A stretch of 64,000 nucleotides of DNA from Micromonospora sp. LH3U1 (GCF_028475105.1 NZ_CP116936.1:5641501-5705500), one strand, 5' to 3'. Shown: positions 7,929-16,741, numbered from the stretch's first letter. Made by a program: numbers and translations. The notes: generated by a model not told the origin, from the letters alone.

Positions 7929-8783
7929 GTGCGAACTCGGGCAGCCGTGGCGGGTGGAGTCGTGCTCATCCTCGTCGCCGTGATCGCGATCTGGCTCGTC
8001 GTACGGCAGGTCGGTGACCGCCTCCAGTTGCCGCTGGCAGCCCGGAAGTGCACCGTGCAGGCCGACGGCCGGGTCGCGCTGGACGCCGACCAGATGGCCA
8101 ACGCGGCAACGATCGCGGCGATCGGCGCGAAGCGCGGAATGCCCGAGCGGGCCGTGGTGGTCGCACTGGCCACCGCGTACCAGGAGTCCGGGCTGCGCAA
8201 CCTCTCCGACGGCGACCGCGACTCGGTCGGCCTGTTCCAGCAGCGACCGAGCCAGGGCTGGGGCACTCCGGCGCAGATCCGTGACCCGCGCTACGCCTCC
8301 AACCGGTTCTACGCGGCGCTCAAGAAGGTGCGCGGCTGGGAGAAGATGCGCGTCACCGACGCCGCCCAGCGGGTGCAGCGCTCGGCCTTCCCCGAGGCCT
8401 ACCAGAAGTGGGCCGACGACTCCGAGGTGCTCAGCCGGGCCCTGCTCGGCGACGCCACCGGCGCGGTCGCCTGCACGGTGGGGCGTACCCCGGTGATGCA
8501 CGGAGCGGCGGCGGCCGCGCAGCTGACCCGCAACCTGGTGTTGGACTGGGGGTTGACGGGCACCGACCCGACGGACCCCAACGGGCTGGCGGTGACTCCG
8601 GGCGACCAGCGCGACGGCTGGCGGTACGCGCACTGGCTGGTGTCACACGCCCAGGACCATGGGGTGAAGCGCGTCAGCTTCGGCGACCTGGAGTGGACCG
8701 CCCGGGACGGCACCTGGGAGCGGGTCGCCGGCCAGCAGAGCGCCGCCGGCCAGGTGGTGGCCGAGGTGTTCAACGAGGGTTGA
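7929..8783 (+). CDS. Conserved membrane-anchored actinobacterial protein, possible lysozyme-like fold
   Basis: A 284-residue protein starting with GTG at 7929, with a single N-terminal hydrophobic segment (GGVVLILVAVIAIWLVV, about residues 9-25) and the rest predicted outside the cell. The segment TAYQESGLRNL, followed by DSVGLFQQRPSQGWGTPAQI, resembles the catalytic glutamate region and GLFQ core of lytic transglycosylase/lysozyme-like folds. I regard wall-hydrolase activity as inference, not established. It stands alone, with no operon partner; the 219 bases before it hold no recognisable gene. Confidence 0.78.
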   Translation: MRTRAAVAGGVVLILVAVIAIWLVVRQVGDRLQLPLAARKCTVQADGRVALDADQMANAATIAAIGAKRGMPERAVVVALATAYQESGLRNLSDGDRDSVGLFQQRPSQGWGTPAQIRDPRYASNRFYAALKKVRGWEKMRVTDAAQRVQRSAFPEAYQKWADDSEVLSRALLGDATGAVACTVGRTPVMHGAAAAAQLTRNLVLDWGLTGTDPTDPNGLAVTPGDQRDGWRYAHWLVSHAQDHGVKRVSFGDLEWTARDGTWERVAGQQSAAGQVVAEVFNEG

Positions 8784-9004
8784 CCGACCCGGATCTCTTA
8801 ACCGGCAGTAAACGCACAATCGGACAAAGTTCCGCAAAGACCCCTATTGATCACGGAAATCTCACTCTACGCATCTCCCTCGCTGCACCGGGTCCCACTG
8901 GGGTCAGCTCGCGCGACACGCCTTCCCCGATGCCACGGCCACCGCGTTACGATCGGCGGCCTGTGCCAGAAAAGGTTTCACCTCATGGGGAGGGGTACGA
9001 CGCG

Positions 9005-9907
9005 GTGTTCGATTACGGCGACCGGACCGGTTACGAACCGATCAGCGACACTGACCGCAAGGAGTTCCACGAGCAGGGCTTCCTCCTGCTGCGCAACGTC
9101 CTGACGGAGGACCACCGGGCGGCGCTGGAGGCGGCGGTCGACCGCGTCTACGCGGAGGAGCAGGCAAAGGGCACCACCAAGAAGGACGGCACCCTGCACC
9201 TGCTGGGCTTCCTGGAGCGCGACGAGCTCTTCGGCGAGCTACTGACCCACCCGATCGCCTTCCCGTACATGTGGGGGCTGGCCGGCTGGAACATCTACAC
9301 CCACCACAACCACCTGGACGTCACCCCGCCGGCCGCCGAGCCGGAGAAGCCGTACTGGGGTTGGCACCAGGACGGGTACCGGCAGAACTCCGACCCGGAG
9401 ACGATGGACCCGAACCTGCCCCGGCCGATGTTCTCGCTGAAGGTCGCGTACGTCCTGTCGGACCTCTCCGAGACCGGCCGCGGCGCCACCAAGGTCATCC
9501 CGGGCAGCCACCTGAAGAACTCGCTGCCCCGGCCGGCGGACCTCACCGTGCAGAACCCCGACCCGGAGGGCACGGTGGAGATCACCGCCAACCCGGGCGA
9601 CGCCTTCATCTTCGACCGCCGGCAGTGGCACTCGCGGTCGACGAACCTGTCGACCATCACCCGCAAGATGCTCTTCGTCGGCTACACCTACCGGTGGATC
9701 CGTCCGCTGGACGAGCTGCACCCCGACGTGGACGGCGAGTGGTACCGCAACCGCACCCCGGTGCAGCGCCAGCTGATCGGTGAGGGCACCCACACCGCCA
9801 ACTACTGGGGCATCAACTGGGACGGGTACGTCGACGACGAGATCCCGCTGCGCAAGGAGCTCAAGGAGCGCGGCCTGCTCGACCGCAACATCCCCTGGCT
9901 CCGCTGA
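9005..9907 (+). CDS. Phytanoyl-CoA dioxygenase (PhyH) family Fe(II)/2-oxoglutarate oxygenase
   Basis: A ~300-residue non-haem iron oxygenase. The iron ligands are visible as WHQD (the HxD pair in PYWGWHQDGYRQ) and a distal histidine in FDRRQWHSRSTN, with NPGDAFIFDRR preceding it. PhyH relatives hydroxylate CoA esters, ectoine or secondary metabolites, so the substrate is unknown. The GTG at 9005 was chosen because GGGGAGGGG lies 9 bases before it; in-frame starts at 8930 (ATG) and 8963 (GTG) would add 25 or 14 residues. The ~220 bases upstream are comparatively AT-rich and probably hold the promoter. Confidence 0.88.
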   Translation: MFDYGDRTGYEPISDTDRKEFHEQGFLLLRNVLTEDHRAALEAAVDRVYAEEQAKGTTKKDGTLHLLGFLERDELFGELLTHPIAFPYMWGLAGWNIYTHHNHLDVTPPAAEPEKPYWGWHQDGYRQNSDPETMDPNLPRPMFSLKVAYVLSDLSETGRGATKVIPGSHLKNSLPRPADLTVQNPDPEGTVEITANPGDAFIFDRRQWHSRSTNLSTITRKMLFVGYTYRWIRPLDELHPDVDGEWYRNRTPVQRQLIGEGTHTANYWGINWDGYVDDEIPLRKELKERGLLDRNIPWLR

Positions 9908-9916
9908 CCTTCCGCC

Positions 9917-9959
9917 GATGAGAACGCCCCCTGTCGTGTCGACAGGGGGCGTTCTCATC
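9917..9959. terminator. Bidirectional hairpin terminator (PhyH gene / MOSC gene)
   Basis: Perfect 19-bp arms (9917-9935 and 9941-9959, GATGAGAACGCCCCCTGTC and complement) with a 5-base loop lie between the stop codons of two convergent genes. Confidence 0.88.
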
Positions 9960-9978
9960 TGAGCTCCGGCCCCACGGG

Positions 9979-10620
9979 TCAGCCGCGGGAGGCGAGGCGG
10001 CGGCGTGCCTTCTCCCGGATCGGTTCCGGCAGGCCCTCCGCCTCCAGCAGCCGGGGCAGCAGCTCCGGCTCCAGGCTGGTCGCCCGGAACACCTCGCCGA
10101 TGGTCACTCCGTGCGCGGGCCGCTCCACCACCTCGACCGGGTCACCCGGGCCGACCTCGCCCTCCCGCAGCACCCGCAGGTACGCGCCTGGCAGCGCCCG
10201 GGCGGTGAACCGTTTGATCAGATCCGGTACGCCCCAGAACCCGGCGAAGGTGGTGCAAGGCGTACGCGGCTTGGTGACCTGGAGCAGGGCGGAACCGACC
10301 TGCCACTGCTCGCCGATCACCGCGCCGGTCACGTCGACCGCGTAGGTGGACAGGTTCTCACCGAAGCCACCGGGTCGTACGGCGCGGCCCAGCTCGGCCG
10401 CCCACCAGGCGGCGTCCTCCTCCGCGTAGGCGTAGACCGCCTGGTCAGGACCACCGTGATGGGCTCGCTCGCCGATGAAGTCACCGATTACCCCGTCGAC
10501 GCGGACCAGCACCGGGCCGTCCACCGGCCGCTTGTCGATGCCGCTGCGACCGCTCGCGTCGCCGGCCCACTGCGCCTCGGTCACGATGCCGAGGTTCACC
10601 GCTGCCACCCTGCCCGTCAT
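9979..10620 (-). CDS. MOSC domain-containing protein (YiiM-like)
   Basis: A 213-residue protein with the MOSC (molybdenum cofactor sulfurase C-terminal) fold. Visible features are HHGGPDQAVYAYAEEDAAWW, GGFGENLSTYAVDV, a conserved cysteine in KPRTPCTTFAG and the C-terminal helices typical of YiiM. Members bind molybdenum cofactor or take part in detoxifying N-hydroxylated bases; the specific role here is not known. The ATG at 10620 faces the ABC transporter promoter 34 bases away. Confidence 0.88.
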   Translation of the reverse strand: MTGRVAAVNLGIVTEAQWAGDASGRSGIDKRPVDGPVLVRVDGVIGDFIGERAHHGGPDQAVYAYAEEDAAWWAAELGRAVRPGGFGENLSTYAVDVTGAVIGEQWQVGSALLQVTKPRTPCTTFAGFWGVPDLIKRFTARALPGAYLRVLREGEVGPGDPVEVVERPAHGVTIGEVFRATSLEPELLPRLLEAEGLPEPIREKARRRLASRG

Positions 10621-10653
10621 GACCGTCAGCCTAGGTGAATTCGCGATGCGGGC

Positions 10654-10685
10654 TTGACCTTGACGCTGCGTCAACCCTCCATGCT
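10654..10685 (+). promoter_or_regulatory. MerR-type promoter/operator for the ABC transporter
   Basis: A TTGACC -35 element (10654-10659) and a CATGCT -10-like element (10680-10685) are 20 bases apart. Between them is a perfect palindrome TTGACGCTGCGTCAA (10660-10674). A stretched spacer carrying a dyad is the hallmark of MerR-family promoters. The ATG at 10693 is about 8 bases after the -10, so the mRNA is probably leaderless. The MerR gene at 12294 is the likely regulator. Confidence 0.78.
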
Positions 10686-10692
10686 GGCTGCC

Positions 10693-11490
10693 ATGAGCAT
10701 CCCGCCAACAACCGATCAGGTCGAGCCGCCCGTGATACACGTGCGGGGCCTGGAGAAGTCGTTCAAACAACTGAAGGTGCTGCGCGGTGTGGACATCGAC
10801 GTGGCGCGCGGCTCCATCTTCGCCCTGCTCGGCTCCAACGGAGCGGGCAAGACCACGGTGGTGAAGATCCTGTCCACGCTGCTCAAGGCCGACGCGGGGA
10901 CCGCCCGGGTCAACGGCTTCGACGTCGCGGCACAGGCTGCCGAGGTGCGCGAGTCGATCAGTCTCACCGGGCAGTTCGCGGCGGTCGACGAGGTCCTCAC
11001 CGGGCGGGAGAACCTCGTCCTGGTCGCTAAGCTCAGGCACCTCAAGGACCCGCGCGCGATCGCGGACGACCTCCTGAGGCGCTTCTCGCTGACCGAGGCG
11101 GGCACCCGGCGGGTGGCGACGTACTCCGGTGGCATGCGCCGCCGTCTGGACATCGCGATGAGCCTCATCGGTAGCCCACCGGTGATCTTCCTTGACGAGC
11201 CGACAACCGGGCTGGACCCGGAGGCGCGCATCGAGGTGTGGCAGGCCGTCAAGGAACTCGCCAAGGGCGGTACGACGGTGCTGCTCACCACTCAGTACCT
11301 CGACGAGGCAGAGCATCTCGCCGACCGGATCGCGATCCTGCACGAGGGCCGGATCATCGTGAACGGCACCCTCGACGAGCTCAAGCAGCTCCTCCCACCC
11401 GCGAAGATCGAGTACGTCGAGAAGCAGCCCAGCCTCGAGGACGTCTTCCTCACCGTCGTCGGCGCCCACACGAGCAAGGAACAACGATGA
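10693..11490 (+). CDS. ABC transporter ATP-binding protein (DrrA-like daunorubicin-resistance family)
   Basis: A 265-residue ATPase with Walker A GSNGAGKTT, Q-loop LTGQFAAVDEVLTG, signature YSGGMRRRLDIAMSL, Walker B VIFLDEPTTGLDPEAR and H-region LLTTQYLDEAEHLADR. The sequence resembles DrrA-type drug-efflux ATPases, including the C-terminal SLEDVFLTVVG segment. The start at 10693 (MSIPPTTDQ) fits a leaderless transcript from the MerR-type promoter; an earlier in-frame start at 10654 would overlap the promoter. It overlaps the permease start by ATGA, indicating one transporter. Confidence 0.95.
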   Translation: MSIPPTTDQVEPPVIHVRGLEKSFKQLKVLRGVDIDVARGSIFALLGSNGAGKTTVVKILSTLLKADAGTARVNGFDVAAQAAEVRESISLTGQFAAVDEVLTGRENLVLVAKLRHLKDPRAIADDLLRRFSLTEAGTRRVATYSGGMRRRLDIAMSLIGSPPVIFLDEPTTGLDPEARIEVWQAVKELAKGGTTVLLTTQYLDEAEHLADRIAILHEGRIIVNGTLDELKQLLPPAKIEYVEKQPSLEDVFLTVVGAHTSKEQR

Positions 11491-12248
11491 ACAAGCACTT
11501 CGTCGGCGACACCGCCGTTCTCCTGGGACGCTCGCTGCGCCACATCGCCCGCAGCCCGGACACCATCATCACCACCGCGATCATGCCGATCGCCTTCATG
11601 CTGCTGTTCGTCTACGTCTTCGGCGGCGCGATCGAGACCGGAACCGACTCCTACGTCAACTACCTGCTGCCCGGCATTCTGATCATCACGATCGCCTCGG
11701 GCATCTCCTACACCGCCTTCCGGCTCTTCCTGGACATGAAGGGCGGCATCTTCGAACGGTTCCAGTCCATGCCGATCGCCCGATCATCCGTGCTGTGGGC
11801 GCACGTCCTGACCTCGCTGGTCGCCAACCTGATCTCGCTCGTCGTCGTCATCGGCGTCGCCCTGATCATGGGCTTCCGTACGGGGGTAGGCGTGCCGGGG
11901 TGGCTCGCGGTCGCCGGCATCCTCGTCCTGTTCACCCTGGCGCTGACCTGGATCGCCGTGATCCCCGGCCTCACCGCGAAGACCCTGGACGGCGCGAGCG
12001 CGTTCTCCTACCCGCTCATCTTCCTGCCGTTCGTCAGCTCCGCCTTCGTGCCCACCGACTCCATGCCCGGCCCGGTACGCGCCTTCGCCGAGCACCAGCC
12101 GGTGACCTCAATCGTCAACGCAATCCGGGACCTGTTCACCCAACAGCCGGTCGGCACCGACATCTGGATCGCCCTCGCCTGGTGCGCCGGCATCCTCGTC
12201 CTCGCCTACCTGTTCGCCAACCTCACCTACCGTCGCAAGATCTCCTGA
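11487..12248 (+). CDS. ABC-2 type transporter permease (DrrB-like)
   Basis: A 253-residue integral membrane protein with about six hydrophobic segments, for example TAIMPIAFMLLFVYVFGGAI, LLPGILIITIASGISY, LISLVVVIGVALIMG and GILVLAYLFANLTYRRK. The ABC-2 motif region (GGIFERFQSMPIARSSVLWA, HQPVTSIVNAIRDLF) matches DrrB/daunorubicin-type permeases. Its ATG overlaps the ATPase stop (11487-11490). With the ATPase it should form an exporter of a hydrophobic drug-like compound, presumably induced through the downstream MerR protein. Confidence 0.94.
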   Translation: MNKHFVGDTAVLLGRSLRHIARSPDTIITTAIMPIAFMLLFVYVFGGAIETGTDSYVNYLLPGILIITIASGISYTAFRLFLDMKGGIFERFQSMPIARSSVLWAHVLTSLVANLISLVVVIGVALIMGFRTGVGVPGWLAVAGILVLFTLALTWIAVIPGLTAKTLDGASAFSYPLIFLPFVSSAFVPTDSMPGPVRAFAEHQPVTSIVNAIRDLFTQQPVGTDIWIALAWCAGILVLAYLFANLTYRRKIS

Positions 12249-12293
12249 ACCGGTGTCGACCAGAGCTGGGCGAACTGCGGGCAGGATCAGGGC

Positions 12294-13076
12294 ATGCTGA
12301 CGATCGGCCAACTCGCGGCGTACGCCGGCGTCACGGTGCGGGCGGTGCGGCACTATCACCAGATCGGACTCCTGCCCGAGCCGGAGCGGGACGCTTCGGG
12401 CTACCGGCGGTACGGCGCAACGGCAGTCGTGTCGCTCATCAAGATCCGCACCCTCGCCGACGCCGGCGTGCCACTGTCGCAGATCAGTCGGATGCTCGAA
12501 GCCGACGCCTCAGCCTTCGCCGAAGCGATCCGGACCATCGACAACCACCTGCGCGACGAGATCCAACGGCTGGAGACCAGCCGCAGACACATCGCGCAGC
12601 TCACCGCCGGGGACAGCCTGGCCCTCCCACCGGAGGTCGCCGCCTATCTCGACCGACTCCGGGGCATCGGGGCGTCCCAGCGGATGGTGGAGGCCGAACG
12701 GGACGGGTGGATCCTGGTCGCGGCGCGCTGGCCCGACCGCATCGTCGAGTGGATGCCCGGCAAGACCGCCCACCTCGATGATCCGCAGGTCGTCCGGCTC
12801 TATCGGGTGCTCTCGGAGATCTTCGACGGTGACGAGGAGGACGACCCGCGGCTGGCGGAGGCCGCCGACATCATGGCCTGCCTGGCAGAGCAGGCGTACG
12901 CCGCCGGCGAGGTCATTCCCGGCGAGGAGGTCAACGACGATCTCCCGCACGACCTGATCGACGCGCTTGCCGTCGAGTCCGACCCGCGGGTGCGGCGGCT
13001 GCGGGAGCTGATGCGCGAGCGCGGCTGGTCCGGTTGGAACCGGATGGAGCGGCTGCCGAAGCCGCCCCCCGGCTGA
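12294..13076 (+). CDS. MerR family transcriptional regulator
   Basis: A 260-residue regulator. Residues 1-70 form the MerR winged helix (MLTIGQLAAYAGVTVRAVRHYHQIGLLPEPERDASGYRRYG in two parts), then a dimerisation coiled coil (about 75-105) and a ~150-residue effector domain without metal-binding cysteines, so it likely senses an organic molecule. It lies 45 bases after the ABC permease in the same direction. The MerR-type dyad promoter upstream of the ATPase gene is its probable target, which would make this a self-contained drug-sensing efflux cassette. The ligand cannot be inferred. Confidence 0.92.
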   Translation: MLTIGQLAAYAGVTVRAVRHYHQIGLLPEPERDASGYRRYGATAVVSLIKIRTLADAGVPLSQISRMLEADASAFAEAIRTIDNHLRDEIQRLETSRRHIAQLTAGDSLALPPEVAAYLDRLRGIGASQRMVEAERDGWILVAARWPDRIVEWMPGKTAHLDDPQVVRLYRVLSEIFDGDEEDDPRLAEAADIMACLAEQAYAAGEVIPGEEVNDDLPHDLIDALAVESDPRVRRLRELMRERGWSGWNRMERLPKPPPG

Positions 13077-13100
13077 CCGCCGGGCGTCGTTTCCGACCGC

Positions 13101-13931
13101 TCAGCCCTTGACGGCGCCGGCCACCAGGCCGGAGACCATCCGGCGCTGAACCAGCAGGAAGAAGATGATGACCGGCAGAGTGAACAGAGTGGACGCGGCC
13201 ATCACCGGCCCCCAGTTGGTGTCGTCCCGACCGAAGAAGAACGTCATCGCGACCGGCAGCGTGTAACTCCCCTGGTCGTTGATGAACGTCAACGCGAAGA
13301 TCAGTTCGTTCCACGCGGTGATGAAGGAGAAGATGCTGGTAGCCACCAGGCCGGGTGCGACCAGCGGAAAGAGGACCCGGCGGAAGGTCTGGGCCCGGCT
13401 GGCCCCGTCGATGGCCGCCGCCTCCTCCAGCTCCTTTGGCACCGCGGCGACGAAGCCCCGCAGCATCCAGACCGCGAACGGCAGCGAGAAGCCCAGGTAC
13501 GTGAGGATCAGGCTGGGCAGGGTGTTGTAGAGACCCAACCGCTGGATCATCAGGAACAGCGGGATGACCAACGCCTCCAGCGGAATCATCTGCACCACGA
13601 GCAGCATGATCAGGAAGCTGGTTCGCAGCCGGAAGCGGAACCGGGCCACCGCGGTCGCGGCGAGCAGAGCGACCAGGCCGCTGAGCACCACAGTGGAGAC
13701 CGCGACCAGCGCGCTGTTGAGGAAGAAGTCGAAGAAGCTGACGCCGGGGATCAGGTTGCCGGTCAGGATCTCCCGGTAGTGCTCCAGCGTCGGGTGGGCC
13801 GGCACCGGCTGCGGGGTGGACGAGAAGATCTCGCTGCTCGGCTTCAGCGAGGTGGAGATCATCCAGTAGACCGGGAACGCCGCGAAGAGCGCGACCAACA
13901 GCCCGGCGACATTGAGGGCGACCTTCTTCAC
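13101..13931 (-). CDS. Carbohydrate ABC transporter permease (MalG-type)
   Basis: A 276-residue inner-membrane permease of the CUT1 sugar-importer class with six hydrophobic segments. The EAA loop reads LEEAAAIDGASRAQTFRRVLFPL, where it contacts the ATPase. The C-terminus VQRRMVSGLVAGAVKG is typical of MalG-like subunits. The GTG start at 13931 overlaps the stop of the partner permease (GTGA). No ATPase gene is present in the operon, which is usual in actinobacteria, where one MsiK-type ATPase can serve many sugar importers. Confidence 0.93.
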   Translation of the reverse strand: MKKVALNVAGLLVALFAAFPVYWMISTSLKPSSEIFSSTPQPVPAHPTLEHYREILTGNLIPGVSFFDFFLNSALVAVSTVVLSGLVALLAATAVARFRFRLRTSFLIMLLVVQMIPLEALVIPLFLMIQRLGLYNTLPSLILTYLGFSLPFAVWMLRGFVAAVPKELEEAAAIDGASRAQTFRRVLFPLVAPGLVATSIFSFITAWNELIFALTFINDQGSYTLPVAMTFFFGRDDTNWGPVMAASTLFTLPVIIFFLLVQRRMVSGLVAGAVKG

Positions 13932-14914
13932 GACTCGTCCTCCTGCCTGAGCACCATCCGTACGTAGAAGCCGGTGACCACGAGCAGGATCAGCGTGAGG
14001 ATCACCGCGATGGCCGCGCCGAGTCCGTACTTCGGCGGTGGAGAGAAAGCTTCGGCGTACGAGTAGATGGCGAGCATGAACGTCGGACGGTCCTGCGTGC
14101 CGCCGGCCAAGACGAACTGCTGGGTGAAGACCTTGAAGTCCCAGATGGTGGAGAGCACGATCAGGATCCCGAAGACCGGGCGCAGCAACGGGAAGGTGAT
14201 CTTCCAGAAGACCCGCCACGGGCTGGCGCCATCCACCCGGGCCGCCTCGTGCAACTCGCTCGGCACGCTCTTGAGACCGGCGAGCACGCTCACCGCGATG
14301 AACGGGAACGAGTGCCAGACGACCACCAGGGTGAGGATGGCGAAGAAGAGCAGTGGTGAGTTGAACCAGCCGTAGCCGGTCCAGTCGCTACGACCGAACA
14401 GACTGGTGGAGAGCCCGTCCGGCAGCGCGTTGAACAGCCACGTGACGAGCCCGCTCGTATCGTCGAAGATCCATTTCCAGACGATGGTGCCGGTCAGCGC
14501 CGGCGTAGCCCAGGCGAGCATCACGCAACTGGCCACGAAGGTCGCCATCTTGCGACCGAGCCGGTTGAGCAGCAGCCCGACCAGGGTGCCGAGGACCATC
14601 GTGAGCAGCACGTTGGCCACGGCGAACAGAACCGTGTTGCGCAACACGGTCAGGAAGAACGGATCGGAGAGGATGTCGCCGTAGTTGCTCAGCCCCACCC
14701 ACGGCCACTCCCGGTCGCCGCGCAGTTGCCGGACATTGTTCAGCCGGTAGAAGGACATCACCACCACCTGGCCGAGCGGCCAGAGCAGCAGCACCCCGAT
14801 GATCAGCAGGGCGGGCAGGAGCAGCAGGTACGGCAAGCGGTCCACTCGGCGACGCCGCCGCACGGGGGTCTCCCGCGCGGCGGCCGTCTCCGGCACTTTT
14901 GTCAGTGAGCTCAC
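13928..14914 (-). CDS. Carbohydrate ABC transporter permease (MalF-type)
   Basis: A 328-residue CUT1 permease: a short cytoplasmic N-terminus rich in Arg (RRRRRVDRLPY), six or more membrane segments and the EAA loop LHEAARVDGASPWRVFWKITFPLLRP. It starts with GTG at 14914, overlapping the stop of the solute-binding protein gene (GTGA), and ends overlapping the MalG-type gene. The three genes are therefore one coupled operon importing an unidentified sugar or oligosaccharide. Confidence 0.93.
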   Translation of the reverse strand: MSSLTKVPETAAARETPVRRRRRVDRLPYLLLLPALLIIGVLLLWPLGQVVVMSFYRLNNVRQLRGDREWPWVGLSNYGDILSDPFFLTVLRNTVLFAVANVLLTMVLGTLVGLLLNRLGRKMATFVASCVMLAWATPALTGTIVWKWIFDDTSGLVTWLFNALPDGLSTSLFGRSDWTGYGWFNSPLLFFAILTLVVVWHSFPFIAVSVLAGLKSVPSELHEAARVDGASPWRVFWKITFPLLRPVFGILIVLSTIWDFKVFTQQFVLAGGTQDRPTFMLAIYSYAEAFSPPPKYGLGAAIAVILTLILLVVTGFYVRMVLRQEDES

Positions 14915-16197
14915 TTGCTGTTCAAAATGCCTTCCATCTCACCGGCCGCGTCGGCGGTAGCCTTCTCGACCGTCTTCTGACCCTTCATCACCGAGCTGTT
15001 CATCGCCTGGGTCACCGTCTTGGTCCGGCTGACCTCCACCCACTTCGGGGTGAGCGGCGTGAGCTTGGTGTTCTGCATGGTGGTGGCGAACGCCGCCATC
15101 ACCTTGTCGTTGGCGTACGTGTCGCCGGCGACCAGGTCCTGGTAGACCGGGAAGAAACCGAGGCTGCTCGCGAAGCTCTGCGCGTTCTTCTTGTTCAGCA
15201 GCACGGTCAGGTAGTCCCAGGCCAGGTCCTGCCGCTCACTGTCCTTCCAGATCGCCACGTCCGAGCCGCCCGCGAAACCGGGTGCCGCCTTGCCGTCCGG
15301 GCCGGGGATCGGGAACGTACCCCAGACCTTCTCGATCTCGGGGTTGTCCTTCTTCATGGCACCCTGCTGCCAGCTGCCGGCGAAGGCCATCGCGGCCTTG
15401 CCGGTGGCGAACTGGGTGCGGGCGTCGACCTCGTTCCAGCCCGCCGCCGCTGGCGGGGCCACCTTGTGCACGGTCACCAGGTCGGTCCAGAACTTGACGG
15501 CCCGCTGCGCCTCGGGCGTGGTGTAGCCGGACTTCCAGGTGCCGCCCTGGTTGCTGGCGATCTCGCCGCCGGCACCCCAGAGGAAGGAGTAGAAGGGCAG
15601 CTCGGAGTTGCCCGGCAGGGCGATGCCGTAGGTGCCCTTCTTCTTCGCCTGCACGGTCTTGGCCACGGTGACCAGGTCGTCCCAGGTCTTCGGTGGCTGC
15701 ACCCCGGCCTCGGCGAACCAGTCGGTGCGGTAGTAGACCGCGCGCACACCGGCGTACCAGGGCACGCCGTACTGCTTGCCGTCGAGCTGCGCGTTGCGCA
15801 CCAGGTCGGGCAGCAGGGCCTTGCCGTCGGCCCAGCCGCCCATCCGACCGCTCACGTCGGCGAGCGCCTCCTGGGCCGCCCAGCCCTGAGTCTCAGTGTT
15901 GCCCAGCTCGGTGATGTCCGGGCCCTCACCACCGGCGAGCGCGGCCTGGAACTTCTTGGGCGCTTCGAGCCAGGGAATGTATTGCACCACCACGTCGGTG
16001 TCGGGGTGCTTCTGGCGGAACTCGGTTTCGACCCCGTCGAGGAAGGTGTTCTGTGCCTCGCCGCCCTCACCCATCATCCAGACCGTGAGCTTGCTGTCGT
16101 CCGCCGCATCGTCGCCGGAGCCCCCACAGCCGGTCAGCACCATCGCGGCCGAGGCCACCATGGCGGTGACCGGGGCCAGCCGCTTCCACCTGTTCAC
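14911..16197 (-). CDS. Extracellular sugar-binding lipoprotein of an ABC importer
   Basis: A 428-residue solute-binding protein (SBP family 1). The signal peptide MNRWKRLAPVTAMVASAAMV ends in the lipobox LTGC, with Cys24 as the lipidated residue. The mature domain shows family features such as KLTVWMMGEGG, a PDITELGNTE segment, YGVPWYAGVRAVYYRTDWFAEAG and FATGKAAMAFAGSW. It would capture sugar outside the membrane and deliver it to the two downstream permeases. The GTG at 16197 follows GAGGGAGAA. No glycosidase or LacI gene accompanies it, so the ligand is not predicted. Confidence 0.94.
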   Translation of the reverse strand: MNRWKRLAPVTAMVASAAMVLTGCGGSGDDAADDSKLTVWMMGEGGEAQNTFLDGVETEFRQKHPDTDVVVQYIPWLEAPKKFQAALAGGEGPDITELGNTETQGWAAQEALADVSGRMGGWADGKALLPDLVRNAQLDGKQYGVPWYAGVRAVYYRTDWFAEAGVQPPKTWDDLVTVAKTVQAKKKGTYGIALPGNSELPFYSFLWGAGGEIASNQGGTWKSGYTTPEAQRAVKFWTDLVTVHKVAPPAAAGWNEVDARTQFATGKAAMAFAGSWQQGAMKKDNPEIEKVWGTFPIPGPDGKAAPGFAGGSDVAIWKDSERQDLAWDYLTVLLNKKNAQSFASSLGFFPVYQDLVAGDTYANDKVMAAFATTMQNTKLTPLTPKWVEVSRTKTVTQAMNSSVMKGQKTVEKATADAAGEMEGILNSK

Positions 16198-16362
16198 GCC
16201 ACTTCTCCCTCGCGCCGTTTGGAACTAACCTTCTCCGCCGCACCCTAGTACGGAGAATTCCTTTACGACAGTGGGCGGGACTGGCCGAAGCGTGGCGACC
16301 GTACCGCAGAGCCCCGACGGACCGCGCCGTGGCGTCGGGGCGAAGTTGGGCACTTCGGCACG

Positions 16363-16395
16363 AAAGAGCGCCCGGCCGATGGCCGGGCGCTCTTT
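16363..16395 (-). terminator. Terminator of the first GlsB/YeaQ gene
   Basis: A perfect 15-bp hairpin (AAAGAGCGCCCGGCC at 16363-16377, complement at 16381-16395) with a 3-base loop lies 35 bases after the stop of the gene at 16430. The outer A/T pairs would supply a short U tract on either strand. Confidence 0.9.
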
Positions 16396-16429
16396 CAGTA
16401 GTGCTGTCTTGCCAGGTGATGCTGGGTCG

Positions 16430-16714
16430 TTATCGGGTGACGCTGCGGCGGCGACCAACGCCCGCCACCAGCGCGACCGCGATCGCGGCCACGACGACCT
16501 GCACCAGCAACTCGGCCCAGTCCACGCCGTTGGTCTCGGTGGCGATGCCGATGGCCCGCGCCAGCACCGTGCCCAGCAGGGCCGCGCCGACACCGATCAG
16601 CAGGTGCAGCCAGATCGGCATGTTCTGCCGGCCCGGAACGACCAGGCGGCCGAGCGCGCCGACAATGAGACCAACAACGATCGCAGTGATGATGCCCCAC
16701 ACGGTGAGCTCCAC
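16430..16714 (-). CDS. GlsB/YeaQ/YmgE family stress-response membrane protein, copy A
   Basis: A 94-residue, three-helix membrane protein. Hydrophobic segments TVWGIITAIVVGLIVGALGR, PIWLHLLIGVGAALLG and VVVAAIAVALVAGV flank the GRLVVPGRQNM loop that marks the transglycosylase-associated/GlsB family, whose molecular role is unclear. AGGAGG lies immediately before a first GTG (16720) but 6 bases before a second GTG (16714), so the latter is chosen; the first would add two residues. A second gene almost identical in protein sequence lies upstream at 16972, with its own promoter and terminator. Copies A and B differ at only a handful of residues. Confidence 0.92.
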   Translation of the reverse strand: MELTVWGIITAIVVGLIVGALGRLVVPGRQNMPIWLHLLIGVGAALLGTVLARAIGIATETNGVDWAELLVQVVVAAIAVALVAGVGRRRSVTR

Positions 16715-16741
16715 GGCCACCCTCCTTCATAAAAATGTCTG

